DNA from: Candidatus Thiodiazotropha sp. LNASS1
Lineage (GTDB): Bacteria; Pseudomonadota; Gammaproteobacteria; Chromatiales; Chromatiaceae
NCBI RefSeq assembly: GCF_964212655.1
Contig: NZ_OZ156465.1
Span: 1,736,001 to 1,800,000, forward strand
DNA length: 64,000 bases
Direction: 5' to 3'
Of the stretch, positions 1-9,962 are shown piece after piece. A program made the translations under genes and the position numbers. The notes below the pieces were generated by a model that did no database searches, was not told where the DNA came from, and saw only the letters and a list, made by a program, of their open reading frames with translations. The first letter of the stretch is position 1, and each line of letters starts with the position of its first letter.

Positions 1-1840
1 ATTGGTTGAGGAAAAGTTTCCCCATTATTTCGATGACACGGGAATAGGCCTTCCAGGCCGTACTCTCTTCACCTTCAATTGCATAGGTCTGCACCAATAG
101 CTTGATCCATCCGAATTGAAACAGTCTTTCTATCGCAATGGATACCGATTTATCCGACAACTGAGTACGTATGTAGCTTAAGACCTCACGCTCCGCCGCA
201 ATATACTGCTCATCCTTTTCACAGTGTTCAATTGCAAGCTGACGATTGCGATGAAATTTCTCGAGCTGAGTATGTTTTAGAGCCTCGAGTGCCTGTGTCA
301 CTTCAGAAACGCTGGTCAGCTTGTTGCAATCAATAGCATCAAGAAGTTGAGATATCTTCGCCATTTCCCTGATCTGTGCCATTTGATTCCCCATCGTGAG
401 ATAGGGGGCCAGGGACTCTATCGTGGCCAGCAGTTGCCTGACGGGATGTTTACTGTTCTCCAGTAACGAGGGATCATTCACTACTTCCTGAATAATCTGA
501 ATCTCCATCCGGTTCAGCAGATCCTTCAACTCCGCCGGTACAAGTGGATCATCACGCAGTGAAGAAACCAGTTCCTCCCCGGTAGTGACCGCAGCACTAA
601 CCAGTGGATCAAGTTTTTGATTATCGGATGACTGACTCTCCAGTTCATATTCGAGCTGTTTGAGGACTGACGAGCCAAACCTCAGTGGCAGTTTATTGAG
701 GGATTCTATAACCTGGTTTTTATCAATCCTTGCAACATTTGATCCCGGATCGTTCCGGTCAGTATGATGCTTCACATCGAGTAGTGTGGATAGATGTTGT
801 ATAACCTTACCCACATTTGGATGGAATATCTTTTTCGCCTGAAGACTTTGATTGGTGCTGACCTGGTATTGTGAAGTGAAATCGATTCCTTTCTCCTTCA
901 GTAGCTCAACGATTTCTTCGTATAGACTATCGAGCCCTTTCAGGACAGTCCCATGAAATACACTCAGTATCAGGTGAAAACAGTTGATTTCCAAATCGAA
1001 CCTGCCCAATGCATGTTTCAACGCATTGAGCAGACTGATCGGTGAGAGAGGATTGTTCTCATCCTTGATCGTATGTTCTGTCAGATAGGTGAGTGATGTT
1101 TCTATGTGGTAGAGGTCACGTGCCAATTCCGTCTCACTCTGCCTGGCTATATCGTTGATTACAACCCAGTGATCGATCTCAACCTTCTCAACCAGTTCAA
1201 GTTCCTGGTTAACCTCCGTCGAGGGAGCCCGGGTGACACTAACCAGGCTGACCAACTCATCAAATGACTTTTCTACCTGTCCGAAAAAGGCTTTTGAAAT
1301 CTCAGTTTGTTCTCTTTCCAGTGCTGTCATCATCAGAATCAGTGTTGATTCCTGTTGACTGCTCTGGGGTTCATTGGCGCGCGCCAGCAAGGCCTCTTTT
1401 GACTGAGTGAAAAAAGACCTCAGCAGCGGATTGAGGTAATCGAGCAACCGGCTCTGTAGTGCTTCTATCATTGGCGTCACTGCCGCCTTATCGATAGATG
1501 CCTGTTCTATGTGCTTGTTCTCTCGTTGAGACTGAAGATAGGTATATAGCGCCTCGGCTTCCTGATGATCAATTATGCTGCCACCCACTCCATGATCATG
1601 TTTATAGACTAAGGAAACACGCACCTGTTTGGAGGCAAAGCTAAGCACCGCATCCATACGATCAGATTCTGCGATGTAACCATCGGGCAGCAGTTCATCC
1701 AGCCTCTCGTCATCACACTGCAGATAGATACCACCTTCGGAAAAGTTACAAATCCTGCACTCCTCGAAGGTCTGCCCCCGAAAAGCCAGATCTGCCGACA
1801 GATCGATCTCCAGCCGTTGATGCCTTCTACGGTTATTCAT
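1..1840 (-). CDS. PilZ/DUF1631 family protein, C-terminus cut by window edge
   Basis: The frame is open from an ATG at 1840 to the window edge, giving about 613 residues without a stop. The N-terminus (NRRRHQRLEIDLSADLAFRG, then CNFSEGGIYL) has the RxxxR and D/NxSxxG pattern of a PilZ cyclic-di-GMP-binding domain. The rest is a long helical, leucine- and glutamate-rich region typical of DUF1631 proteins, which carry such an N-terminal PilZ domain in gammaproteobacteria. No signal peptide is seen, so it is probably cytoplasmic. A cyclic-di-GMP effector role follows from the PilZ domain; the function of the DUF1631 part is not known. An upstream ATG at 1844 runs into a stop after three codons, so 1840 is the start. 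It fits with the two GGDEF/EAL proteins in the window. Confidence 0.85.
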   Translation of the reverse strand, partial: MNNRRRHQRLEIDLSADLAFRGQTFEECRICNFSEGGIYLQCDDERLDELLPDGYIAESDRMDAVLSFASKQVRVSLVYKHDHGVGGSIIDHQEAEALYTYLQSQRENKHIEQASIDKAAVTPMIEALQSRLLDYLNPLLRSFFTQSKEALLARANEPQSSQQESTLILMMTALEREQTEISKAFFGQVEKSFDELVSLVSVTRAPSTEVNQELELVEKVEIDHWVVINDIARQSETELARDLYHIETSLTYLTEHTIKDENNPLSPISLLNALKHALGRFDLEINCFHLILSVFHGTVLKGLDSLYEEIVELLKEKGIDFTSQYQVSTNQSLQAKKIFHPNVGKVIQHLSTLLDVKHHTDRNDPGSNVARIDKNQVIESLNKLPLRFGSSVLKQLEYELESQSSDNQKLDPLVSAAVTTGEELVSSLRDDPLVPAELKDLLNRMEIQIIQEVVNDPSLLENSKHPVRQLLATIESLAPYLTMGNQMAQIREMAKISQLLDAIDCNKLTSVSEVTQALEALKHTQLEKFHRNRQLAIEHCEKDEQYIAAEREVLSYIRTQLSDKSVSIAIERLFQFGWIKLLVQTYAIEGEESTAWKAYSRVIEIMGKLFLNQ

Positions 1841-2338
1841 TCATTGGTCCGCTGCAAAGGTTACTCCCGGTAAAACAATAACCTTTTGATTTCCAGATTA
1901 TTCCATTATCGGCGATCGGTTGTAGAGCTTGAAATTATAATGGTGATAATTTGTTAAAAGTGTTAATTCCCGCATAACCCCTGTTAAACACATGTCAGGA
2001 TGAAATGCAGGGCATATACCGTCTTAAGGACAAGATCACGAACCGATTCATACGCTTAAGAAGCCTTTGAATAATTTAGAGATTTACCATCATACAGATA
2101 AAATGCCATTCCAGATCATCATATGTAATTGAATAATAGGAATATAGTTATTTTCAAAAACCTTTTTCCATGCTTTGTAATTGTTATGATCGGTAGAAAT
2201 CAGCGATTCCTTAGGCCTCATTTATGTCCAGCAATGCAGAAGGATTGTGGCGCAGTAAAGCTGCATAAGCGATGGATAACGCCGCTGGATAGATATAAAG
2301 GCTTGGCAGTGACAATCAAATCAGCGATAACAGGCCTC
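1841..2338. other. Intergenic region downstream of mrcB and upstream of the PilZ/DUF1631 gene
   Basis: About 500 bases without a convincing gene. It must carry the promoter of the PilZ/DUF1631 gene; a perfect TATAAT on the minus strand lies at 1934-1939, but no good -35 box is placed before it. No hairpin with a T-run was found after mrcB. Short open frames over 2129-2544 are antisense to mrcB or lack family features. Confidence 0.5.
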
Positions 2339-4663
2339 TTAGTTGAAAAAGCGCTGAAACCAGAGAATTCCATCTTCGACCACTGATCCAGAGCGGGCAC
2401 AAGCTGCCCGGGATGCCGGACCGCTACCACTAATGAAAGGATATTCAAGGACTTGGGGACATCCCTCTCCCAGAAGTCCGGTTTCGGGATCAATCGCGAG
2501 CATCTCCACACCCACCGGCAGATTCTGCTGTAATGACGAGACACCTATACCATTCATCAAGCCGGCCCAGATCCGCATGGCACCGCTGGAACCTGTCAAT
2601 CCAGTCGGTTGGTTGTCATCGCGTCCGACCCAAACGACTGCGGTATGTTTCTGGTCAAATCCGGCAAACCAACTATCGCGTAAATTATCCGTAGTTCCAG
2701 TCTTTCCCGCCACGTCCACTTCACCCGGCAACAGCCACTGGAGCGCCTTGCCCGTACCGCTACGGGTCACTTCGTTAAGTGCATGCCGCAGCAAATAGAC
2801 CGCCCGGCTATCCACCCTTGACTCAACCGTCAGCGGGTATCGCGAGAGTGGCGTACCCTGTGCATCAGTCACGTCACGGATCGATTTCAGGGTAGCGCCA
2901 TATCCGCCATTCGCCAGTGTCTGGTACATCTGGGTCATCTCCAGGGGCGAGAGGGAGACCGCACCCAGAAGCAGCGACGGATAGGAATGGAGCGGACGGC
3001 GTATCCCCAGCCTGTATAGATTGTCGATTACCGATTCAAGTCCGACAGAAAGACCGAGACGGACCGTTGCCTGATTGAACGACTCTGTCAGCGCCTGCTC
3101 CAGCGTCACCCCTTCATGACTCTGATTATCATAATTACCAGGGGTCCAGATTTCACCGTTCATTCCCTTGATCTGGATCGGACTGTCATCGAGCGGTGAA
3201 AGCAGGTGATAGTCTCCTGACTGAGACAGGGCTGTGAGGTAGACGGCGGGTTTGATCAGTGACCCAACCGGTCGTACCGCATCCAGGGCGCGATTAAAAC
3301 CTGCGTAGCGCGGGTTTCTGTCTCCCACAACAGCCAACACCTCCCCTGTCTCCGTATCTGCCAGGGTGAGCGCCCCTTGAAGGGTGCCGGCTTGGATGCC
3401 CTGTTTACGCTCCAATTCACTTAGCTGCTGTGACAATGCCTGTTCGCCACGCTGCTGGAACCAGGGATCAAGAGTGGAGAAAATTCTTAAACCACCGGCA
3501 CTTAAATCCTCCTCTTGATAATCTCTGCGTAACTGGCGTTTGACCAGATCCATAAATGCCGGACTACCTGAGCTGTGCAGGCTGCCCTGCTCTACCCCCA
3601 AGGGCTGGCCCCTTGCCGAATCTGCCTGTTGCGGACTGATCACACCCTGGTCCGCCATCAGCTGCAGGACCAGACCCCGTCTCTTTTTTGCCTGCTCCGG
3701 GTGACGTCTCGGATCATAGGCCGAAGGCCCTCTGACCAGGGTGACTAGCAGCGCCATGCGAGGCAGGTCCAACTCATGCAAGGGTCGATTGAAGTAGAAA
3801 CGACTGGCCAGGGCAAAGCCATGAATTGCCTTTCCCCCTTGCTGTCCCAGATAGACCTCATTTGCATAGGCTTCAAGAATCTCATCCTTGCTGTATCGCA
3901 TATCCAGTATCAGAGCCATCGCGATTTCATTGATCTTTCGCCACAGAGTACGTTCCAGGCTGAGGAAGTAGTTCTTCACCAACTGCTGCGTCAGTGTACT
4001 GCCACCCTGCACCACACGCTTCGCGGCCAGGTTGGCCCACAGCGCACGCCCGATCGCCATCAGATCGATGCCGATATGCTGATAGAAGCTGCGATCCTCC
4101 ACCGCAATCAAGCCCGCCACCAGTAAATCAGGCAGCTCCTCTCGTATCAGCAGAATACGGTCTTCACCTTGCGTCGAGGAGAGACTGCCGATGAGTCTCG
4201 GCTCAATACGATAGTAACCGATCGGATCTCCGTTACTCGCCCGCTTCAAGGTACGCACAACCTGCTTATCCAGAACAACTTCCAGATAGTCGCTTGGACG
4301 ATCGATATCGGGAAAATGAAACGGGCGCGTGCGTATAAGATAGCGTCCGCGATAGCTGGAGTACTCTCCGGGCCGATCAGGATGTTTAACCCGTCGATAT
4401 CCCAGTCCGTCGAGCGTCTGTTGCAGATGGCTGGTAGCCAAATAGGCACCCGGATAGAGGTCCAGGGTTCGGCTGTATACCTTGGCGGGCACATCCCAGC
4501 GACGTCCCTGAAAACGATTTTGCACGACCTGGTCGAGATAGAGGAGATATAGAATTACCGCCAAGAGAAGAGTGACTATCCCAAGCAAAAACCATCGCTT
4601 CCATCTTTGATTTCTACTGCGATTGGACTTGCTTATTCCCCGTTTTGCACGCTTCTTCGTCAT
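2339..4663 (-). CDS. mrcB: Penicillin-binding protein 1B (bifunctional murein transglycosylase/transpeptidase)
   Basis: Class A PBP of 774 residues that polymerises lipid II glycan chains and crosslinks peptides at the periplasmic face of the inner membrane. A basic cytoplasmic tail (1-23) is followed by one membrane helix (about 24-43) and a UB2H-like region (about 60-150), the docking domain for LpoB in Escherichia coli. The glycosyltransferase domain shows EDRSFYQH with catalytic Glu189, and GGSTLTQQL at about 220-228. The transpeptidase domain has S468-L-I-K471, S528-F-N530 and K654-T-G-T-T, so all three catalytic motifs are intact. UB2H together with the overall length favours PBP1b over PBP1a. 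It is transcribed alone, divergent from the downstream cytochrome. Confidence 0.95.
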   Translation of the reverse strand: MTKKRAKRGISKSNRSRNQRWKRWFLLGIVTLLLAVILYLLYLDQVVQNRFQGRRWDVPAKVYSRTLDLYPGAYLATSHLQQTLDGLGYRRVKHPDRPGEYSSYRGRYLIRTRPFHFPDIDRPSDYLEVVLDKQVVRTLKRASNGDPIGYYRIEPRLIGSLSSTQGEDRILLIREELPDLLVAGLIAVEDRSFYQHIGIDLMAIGRALWANLAAKRVVQGGSTLTQQLVKNYFLSLERTLWRKINEIAMALILDMRYSKDEILEAYANEVYLGQQGGKAIHGFALASRFYFNRPLHELDLPRMALLVTLVRGPSAYDPRRHPEQAKKRRGLVLQLMADQGVISPQQADSARGQPLGVEQGSLHSSGSPAFMDLVKRQLRRDYQEEDLSAGGLRIFSTLDPWFQQRGEQALSQQLSELERKQGIQAGTLQGALTLADTETGEVLAVVGDRNPRYAGFNRALDAVRPVGSLIKPAVYLTALSQSGDYHLLSPLDDSPIQIKGMNGEIWTPGNYDNQSHEGVTLEQALTESFNQATVRLGLSVGLESVIDNLYRLGIRRPLHSYPSLLLGAVSLSPLEMTQMYQTLANGGYGATLKSIRDVTDAQGTPLSRYPLTVESRVDSRAVYLLRHALNEVTRSGTGKALQWLLPGEVDVAGKTGTTDNLRDSWFAGFDQKHTAVVWVGRDDNQPTGLTGSSGAMRIWAGLMNGIGVSSLQQNLPVGVEMLAIDPETGLLGEGCPQVLEYPFISGSGPASRAACARSGSVVEDGILWFQRFFN

Positions 4664-4872
4664 ACTCGTTTACAGTTCTATAGACCGAATCCAATCGCTC
4701 GTAATCTGATGAGGGCGGCCAACTGACTATTACGTAATCTATTGGAGACTACCCCGGTATGCCGCATCCTCATGCTTTAAATTCCTAAAATCTCAATACG
4801 TGAATCAAGTCTCAAAAATCTTGGCCGCTATGTTGATTTGAAATGTACATGATAGCAGGGAGTTGAAACCAG

Positions 4873-5556
4873 ATGCGATCCGTAGTTCCGATTATAAATT
4901 GGCTGTTGACAATCACACTCATCGCGATTGCCACAATGCTGATGGGTCAGAATGCAATGGCGAATGACATGGAAGAGGATATAAAACTGCGTAAAAGTCT
5001 TGAAAGCCGCATTGAAGCGATAGCAAACAACGGCAAACTGTACAAACAGATGGTCAAGGAGGGGCGTGAAAGGACAATATTATGCAATTCCTGCCACGGT
5101 AAAGACGGTATAGCAGTACAACCGCTTGCGCCTAACCTGGCCGGACAGAATCCGGTCTATCTCGTTGATCAGTTCCAGCGTTTTGGCGATGGCAGGCGTA
5201 ATGATTATCTGATGAGCAATCTGGCCAAAACCTTCAGCTTCGAAGACAAGATAAAGATCGCTCTCTACTATGGAGACATGGAAATGAAACCCTCAGGCGG
5301 TGGCAACAGCTCGCTGCTTGACGAAGGTAAAAAGATCTTTAAGGATGCCTGCGTCAAATGTCATGGTGAAAATGGACGCGGCCAGGAAGGTTATGCCCGT
5401 CTTGCCGGTCAACGCCATGACTATGTTGTTAAAATGCTGAAAGAGTTTCGCGACCGTACCGGCAAGCGAACCAATGTCTGGATGTCCGGTGTTGCAATAC
5501 GCCTTAGCGACAGAGATATGGATGCGGTGGCAACCTACCTGGCGAACTTGAAATAG
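4873..5556 (+). CDS. Secreted dihaem cytochrome c (c4-like)
   Basis: A 227-residue exported protein with an N-terminal signal peptide (hydrophobic 8-24, probable cleavage after AMA at about 30). It has two class I cytochrome c domains with haem motifs C71-N-S-C-H75 and C160-V-K-C-H164, each followed by a glycine-rich KDG or ENG segment. Two tandem domains of about 90 residues resemble cytochrome c4, a periplasmic electron carrier feeding terminal oxidases or taking electrons from sulfur or nitrogen pathways. The partner cannot be read from the context, since mrcB is divergent and the next gene is convergent. The start follows an AGGGAG-like ribosome site about 10 bases upstream. Confidence 0.85.
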   Translation: MRSVVPIINWLLTITLIAIATMLMGQNAMANDMEEDIKLRKSLESRIEAIANNGKLYKQMVKEGRERTILCNSCHGKDGIAVQPLAPNLAGQNPVYLVDQFQRFGDGRRNDYLMSNLAKTFSFEDKIKIALYYGDMEMKPSGGGNSSLLDEGKKIFKDACVKCHGENGRGQEGYARLAGQRHDYVVKMLKEFRDRTGKRTNVWMSGVAIRLSDRDMDAVATYLANLK

Positions 5557-5598
5557 GTCCGGTTCATATCCATGAATGGGCTAAGCTTCAGCCATGCC

Positions 5599-6312
5599 CT
5601 ATTTGTTTGATGCTTCTCTGCAATCATAGGCACACTTAAACCTCTTTTCCGTCAATGGGAACTGTACAAGACGCAGTTTAAGATAGGCATATAACTCCCC
5701 CAGCCAGGCAGGTCCGTTCTCTGTCACCATTATCTCCCTTTGGCGGAAATCATACGGGACGATGAGTACAGCTGAGTGTTCCAAACCCACTTTTGCAACC
5801 AGCTTGAAAAGCTCTTCGATATAGCGATTGCCGATTGCCAGACAACCCGCTGACCAAGCACTGCCATGAATAAAGATATTCGAGCCCGGTGCCACCCGGC
5901 CCTCTCTGGTCGCATTCAGCCAATCAAACCCGTTCGGATAGTTGAGTTTCATCGACAGATGGAAATGACTATTGGGATTGAGCTCGGTAATGCGATAGAA
6001 ACCTTCCGGTACCTGCTTATCCCCTTCACGCAGCTTGGGTCCCACACCGCCGCTGGCCGCGAAAATGGCATAGTCGTGGATAAACTGCCACTCATCGTGC
6101 TGAAAAGCCCACAACTCGAGTCGCCGACTCTCTTTCAATGCAATCAGCTGGATCCGTTGAGGCGGGTATTCGACTCCGGCCTGTTCAAAACGTGTTTTCA
6201 GACGCCGCTCGACACCGACACTCAAATGGTCCAGCGCTGCTTCGAGCTCGGAATCCTGAGAGGCCCAGGCACTGTTCAACATCAGCACAAGCAGCAGCAG
6301 GAGCTTTCTCAT
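5599..6312 (-). CDS. L,D-transpeptidase family (YkuD) protein
   Basis: About 237 residues from an ATG at 6312 that overlaps the amidotransferase stop as ATGA. A longer frame exists upstream, but the overlap and the signal peptide (RKLLLLLVLMLNSAWA) support this start. The catalytic signature is complete: H149-G followed by S155-A-G-C157, with the nucleophilic cysteine. Enzymes of this family make 3-3 crosslinks in peptidoglycan or attach proteins to it in the periplasm. The gene is the last of the sortase-target, sortase, amidotransferase series, so it may share their regulation. The ErfK/YafK-like subgroup is more likely than the large LdtD type because there is no separate peptidoglycan-binding domain. 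Confidence 0.85.
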   Translation of the reverse strand: MRKLLLLLVLMLNSAWASQDSELEAALDHLSVGVERRLKTRFEQAGVEYPPQRIQLIALKESRRLELWAFQHDEWQFIHDYAIFAASGGVGPKLREGDKQVPEGFYRITELNPNSHFHLSMKLNYPNGFDWLNATREGRVAPGSNIFIHGSAWSAGCLAIGNRYIEELFKLVAKVGLEHSAVLIVPYDFRQREIMVTENGPAWLGELYAYLKLRLVQFPLTEKRFKCAYDCREASNK

Positions 6313-7028
6313 GCCTGACCCTGCCTCGCCAGTACGCGCTCTACCCATCTGCCATAAATAAGATCGGAGATTTTATGCAACGTCTCAATCCGCTGGTCAA
6401 TTGAGGTCAGTATAGCCTCTGCTGACTGACTACAATCCGAATCGAGCAACAGATCGCTTCCATATCGCTCTATCCAGTTCTCTACCATTTCCCGGGTCAT
6501 CTCGAGATGAAACTGCATCCCCAAATGATCGCCCATGACAAATCCCTGCTGATCAAAACAGTTGCTTTTCAACAGATGCCTGCTTTGCGCTGGTAGCGTG
6601 TAGGTGTCCGCATGCCAATGAAAGGCAGTGAACTGTTCCGGGATATCCCATAACCAACCGTCATTGCCATGTTCGACCAGCGTATTTACGGGATGCCAGC
6701 CAATCTCCATTCCCCTGCCACGGGTTATCTCGCCTCCCAGCGCCCGACTCATAAGCTGAGCACCGAAACAGACCCCCATTACGGGTATATCGAGATCGAA
6801 GGCCTTGCGGATCAACTGAAGTTCCCCATCAATCCAGGGCAACTGATCGTTGACGCTGACACCGGCCCCCATAAAGACCAACGCGGAGACATCATGCGTC
6901 TTTTGCGGGATGGGATGATCCTCATCAATGCAGACCATCTCCCAGGGGATGGAGCGTGCCTGCAGATAATCACCCAGATAGCCGGGGTGCTGACAGACGA
7001 GATGGCGAAAAATCCGGATAGGCTTCAT
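6309..7028 (-). CDS. Class I glutamine amidotransferase (GMP-synthase-like, standalone)
   Basis: A 239-residue standalone glutaminase-type protein. The nucleophile elbow is GVCFGAQ with Cys87, and the remaining triad residues are His174 and Glu176 in MQFHLEM. These enzymes release ammonia from glutamine for an acceptor or act as gamma-glutamyl hydrolases; the acceptor is unknown here. The N-terminus (KPIRIFRH) is typical of the family, so its 59-base overlap with the 3' end of the sortase gene appears real. It also overlaps the L,D-transpeptidase start by four bases, placing it inside the sortase operon. It has no signal peptide and is presumably cytoplasmic. Confidence 0.88.
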   Translation of the reverse strand: MKPIRIFRHLVCQHPGYLGDYLQARSIPWEMVCIDEDHPIPQKTHDVSALVFMGAGVSVNDQLPWIDGELQLIRKAFDLDIPVMGVCFGAQLMSRALGGEITRGRGMEIGWHPVNTLVEHGNDGWLWDIPEQFTAFHWHADTYTLPAQSRHLLKSNCFDQQGFVMGDHLGMQFHLEMTREMVENWIERYGSDLLLDSDCSQSAEAILTSIDQRIETLHKISDLIYGRWVERVLARQGQA

Positions 7029-7668
7029 TCAGACTTCTAATTATGTAGTGACTCAACATCGATTCTAACCCGAATGTCTGTCTCGATTCAGCTTCTGCCC
7101 ATACCAGATAACGTGACTCGCCACCTGGTAGAAGGCCATCAAAAGGATAGCAGGTCACCAGTAGCAATCCGTGCCCCCCCTGATTGGACATCAACCATTT
7201 CTCCTGCTGATGAACAATTGCAGTAGCGGCGACACGATAGATAACTTTACCGGTACCCGGGGTATCCACAACCAAGCGGTCTCCATGCCTCAATTCCTTG
7301 AGAAAGTGGAAGTGAGTATCCCTGTGACCGGCTATGAGGCTTGCTCCAGCGTTACCCGGCCGAGCTGTCTGCATGGCCCAACCCGGCCCGAATGCCAGCG
7401 TACGGCCGCTGACACCCGCCAGGATATAGCGTTCGACACCCAGCCTGGGCACCTCCAGTCGAGCTACCGGCCAGGTATCGGCCCAGGGCCAGGGAGGGAT
7501 GTTATCTTCATGAGAGACTGTCTCATCCCAGGCAGCCGCAATCAGTCCCTCCGCCAGCCAGGCCTTTGCCTCAATCCACATCCCCTCTGCAAGCAGGTAA
7601 AAAGCGAGCAGAAACAGCGCCTGAGACAATCGGGTGATGGTCAGAACATTACTGATCAAGGTCTTCAT
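6970..7668 (-). CDS. Marine-proteobacterial class GN sortase
   Basis: A 232-residue membrane-anchored sortase. An N-terminal hydrophobic segment (about 14-28) precedes the beta-barrel catalytic domain. Catalytic residues are visible: H115 in AGHRDTHF, C173 in LVTCYPF and R186 in GESRYLVW. Sortases cleave an LPXTG-type signal and join the target to an amine on an envelope acceptor. In Gram-negatives this type occurs with one dedicated target, here the adjacent vWA protein, whose stop codon overlaps this start as ATGA. The sequence runs about 40 residues past the catalytic arginine, and the last part overlaps the next gene. Confidence 0.93.
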   Translation of the reverse strand: MKTLISNVLTITRLSQALFLLAFYLLAEGMWIEAKAWLAEGLIAAAWDETVSHEDNIPPWPWADTWPVARLEVPRLGVERYILAGVSGRTLAFGPGWAMQTARPGNAGASLIAGHRDTHFHFLKELRHGDRLVVDTPGTGKVIYRVAATAIVHQQEKWLMSNQGGHGLLLVTCYPFDGLLPGGESRYLVWAEAESRQTFGLESMLSHYIIRSLNEAYPDFSPSRLSAPRLSG

Positions 7669-9827
7669 TCAACCAATAGTGAACCTGACCGCCCCCTGGT
7701 CTTGAATCGTCCAAGTACGATCCAGAACAGCAGCAGCACGCTCCCTGCACATAACAGCAGCGGGGCTGGTGATGCGGTTTGCGGTAACCGACCGAAGACC
7801 GACTCGGCATGCCAACCAGCAGGCAGGTTGACCGGCATCATACCCCCCACCATGCCTTCGCTATGGGGACGGGCAACCGGCTTTTCCACCGCCACAAGAC
7901 TTGTATAGGGGGAGACGATCTGATGTTTCAACGCCAGGTCGACCACACGCTGTCGTTTCATCTCCTCAGCCAGTTCATTGTCCGGCATTGCCATCAGACC
8001 TGCTATGCGCTGCCTGGCCCAGAGGGTGTGGATACCCGTCGCCCGTCCATTGGCCTGTATCTCAACGCTCTGTTTCCAGGTCTTATTGCCTCTTCTGCCT
8101 TCGAGGGCCAAACTGCCATTAAGCCGTTCCCCTTTAAGGGATATCATCAATGGCTCGCTCAAATAGAGGTCAGGCAATCGTTGCGGTTCCACATCAATAT
8201 TACCCGGACCCTGCCACATAACACTGATATGACTCATGGCAGGAGACCCGAGTTTCTCAAACAGGCCCTGCATTCGACTTGCCACTTCATTCAAATCACC
8301 GATATAGGTAAAACTACCGCGTCCAAATTTTGCGGCACGTTGCATGAAGAGCGTATTCGGCGCCGATCCGATACCCACTGTGAAGAGACGGCTTGCACCC
8401 AAGCGTTGACGTATCAGGTCGAACAATGCCTGCTCATTCCCGACACTGCCATCGGTGAGAAACACTATCTGGCGTAGCCGAGTCTCTTCATTCCTGTTGT
8501 TTAGGGCTTTCTCAAGTGCCGGGTACATCTCCGTACCACCCTCCGCGTGCATGGAGTCGATGAAGCGGAATGCCCGACTCCGTGTGGATTCGCTGGCCGG
8601 CCGCGGTGAGGAAAACAGCATCCGACTGCGATTATTGAAACCGATCAGGTTGAATCGGTCTGTCGGTTGCAGACCGGCTATTGAGAGTCTCAGGGCAGCC
8701 TTCGCCTGTTCCATCGATGGGCCATGCATCGAACCTGAATGATCGACCACGAATATTACGTCACGATTCAGCCCCGTTTCGTAGTGTTCCGGTGCAGGAG
8801 GCAGAATCATCAGCAGCGCATACTCTTCATCCTGCCATCGATCGGTGAACAGCACGCTCCTCGGCGCGAAACCCGGCTGAAGTCGCCAACTCAACAGGAA
8901 ATCCCTGTCTGCGGGCACTTCCCCATCGCCTAGCCGCAGATGAACCACACCCTCACCGTCCACCCTTTCCAACATCGGGTGGTAGTGGCTGGTGACGGCC
9001 TGCAGTGGCAGACCCGCATCGAGTCTTACCCTCAGGGAAACCGGATTGATCGATCCATTGCGGGGGTCCATGACCGGCGGTGTGATCTGGCTTGCATCCT
9101 CGACCTGATCGGTATCCAATGCCCACCCGGTATGGGTGTGAGCTGTCGGGGTGTCTGACGAAAGCGGCTTGCCGGGTATATATCGTGGGGCGATCACCAA
9201 CGGCAGGCGCAGTTCAAAACGGCGCTCCATATAACGAGCCTGTTGTTGAAATTCGATCACGATCCGAATCTCTTCGCCGGGGGCTATATTGCTTAGGGAA
9301 GCAGAGAACATATTGGCCCGCTGCTGTTTCAGGAGACTTGCACGTTGACCGTTATCACGGGCCTTCCGATAGATCTTTATTGCCTTTCCTTTCTCCTCGA
9401 TCCGCCCCTCGATAACCCGTTCACCAATCTGCATCTGAAGCCGCTCGACTGCCGATGTTTCAGGTAGTGGAAACTGATAAACACCCTCCATCCACGATTG
9501 GCTGGGATTCTTAAAAAGGTGCTCAACACGAATCCTGGCCAGCATACCGGTAACATCAATCTGGACATCGCTTTTTAACATCGGAGCCTGCTGCAGCAAT
9601 TGACCATCTAATGATCTCAGCTGTAACTCGGCGGCCGCCTTATGCAGGCCGTCAGCCGCAGCATCACTCCAACCAAAAACCAGTAAAATCAATAATAATC
9701 CACCGGATAATCCGGTAAATACCGCTGCCAGCAACGTCAATACCAGATCACGAATAAATATCCTGTTGCTGAAGCAGTCGGCTCTCCCTTCCCCTGCCGA
9801 GGTATTAACAGCGTTTTTTTGCAGCAC
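7665..9827 (-). CDS. Sortase target protein with VIT and vWA domains and an LPQTA sorting signal
   Basis: A 720-residue surface or periplasmic protein and the dedicated substrate of the neighbouring sortase. It has an N-terminal membrane or signal segment (about 27-52), a VIT domain (about 70-215) and a von Willebrand A domain (about 355-530) with the metal-binding motif D362-H-S364-G-S366. The C-terminus is a full sorting signal: LPQTA at 681-685, a hydrophobic helix and a basic tail (RFKTRGR). VIT/vWA proteins with such tails are the known targets of marine-proteobacterial sortases and resemble inter-alpha-trypsin-inhibitor heavy chains. The start is a GTG preceded by GGAGG seven bases upstream. 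It probably mediates adhesion or protein contacts, but its ligand is unknown. Confidence 0.93.
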   Translation of the reverse strand: MLQKNAVNTSAGEGRADCFSNRIFIRDLVLTLLAAVFTGLSGGLLLILLVFGWSDAAADGLHKAAAELQLRSLDGQLLQQAPMLKSDVQIDVTGMLARIRVEHLFKNPSQSWMEGVYQFPLPETSAVERLQMQIGERVIEGRIEEKGKAIKIYRKARDNGQRASLLKQQRANMFSASLSNIAPGEEIRIVIEFQQQARYMERRFELRLPLVIAPRYIPGKPLSSDTPTAHTHTGWALDTDQVEDASQITPPVMDPRNGSINPVSLRVRLDAGLPLQAVTSHYHPMLERVDGEGVVHLRLGDGEVPADRDFLLSWRLQPGFAPRSVLFTDRWQDEEYALLMILPPAPEHYETGLNRDVIFVVDHSGSMHGPSMEQAKAALRLSIAGLQPTDRFNLIGFNNRSRMLFSSPRPASESTRSRAFRFIDSMHAEGGTEMYPALEKALNNRNEETRLRQIVFLTDGSVGNEQALFDLIRQRLGASRLFTVGIGSAPNTLFMQRAAKFGRGSFTYIGDLNEVASRMQGLFEKLGSPAMSHISVMWQGPGNIDVEPQRLPDLYLSEPLMISLKGERLNGSLALEGRRGNKTWKQSVEIQANGRATGIHTLWARQRIAGLMAMPDNELAEEMKRQRVVDLALKHQIVSPYTSLVAVEKPVARPHSEGMVGGMMPVNLPAGWHAESVFGRLPQTASPAPLLLCAGSVLLLFWIVLGRFKTRGRSGSLLVE

Positions 9828-9962
9828 ACCGCACCTCCCCTCTGATCCGCGACTGCCGAGGTGGGATTACCGATCCGACAGGCACCCAACGGAAACTATT
9901 GCCGGTGGGTTTCTCTGGAGAGCTGTAGAAAAACTCTTCACTCAGGGGCTGCCGACGGAACC

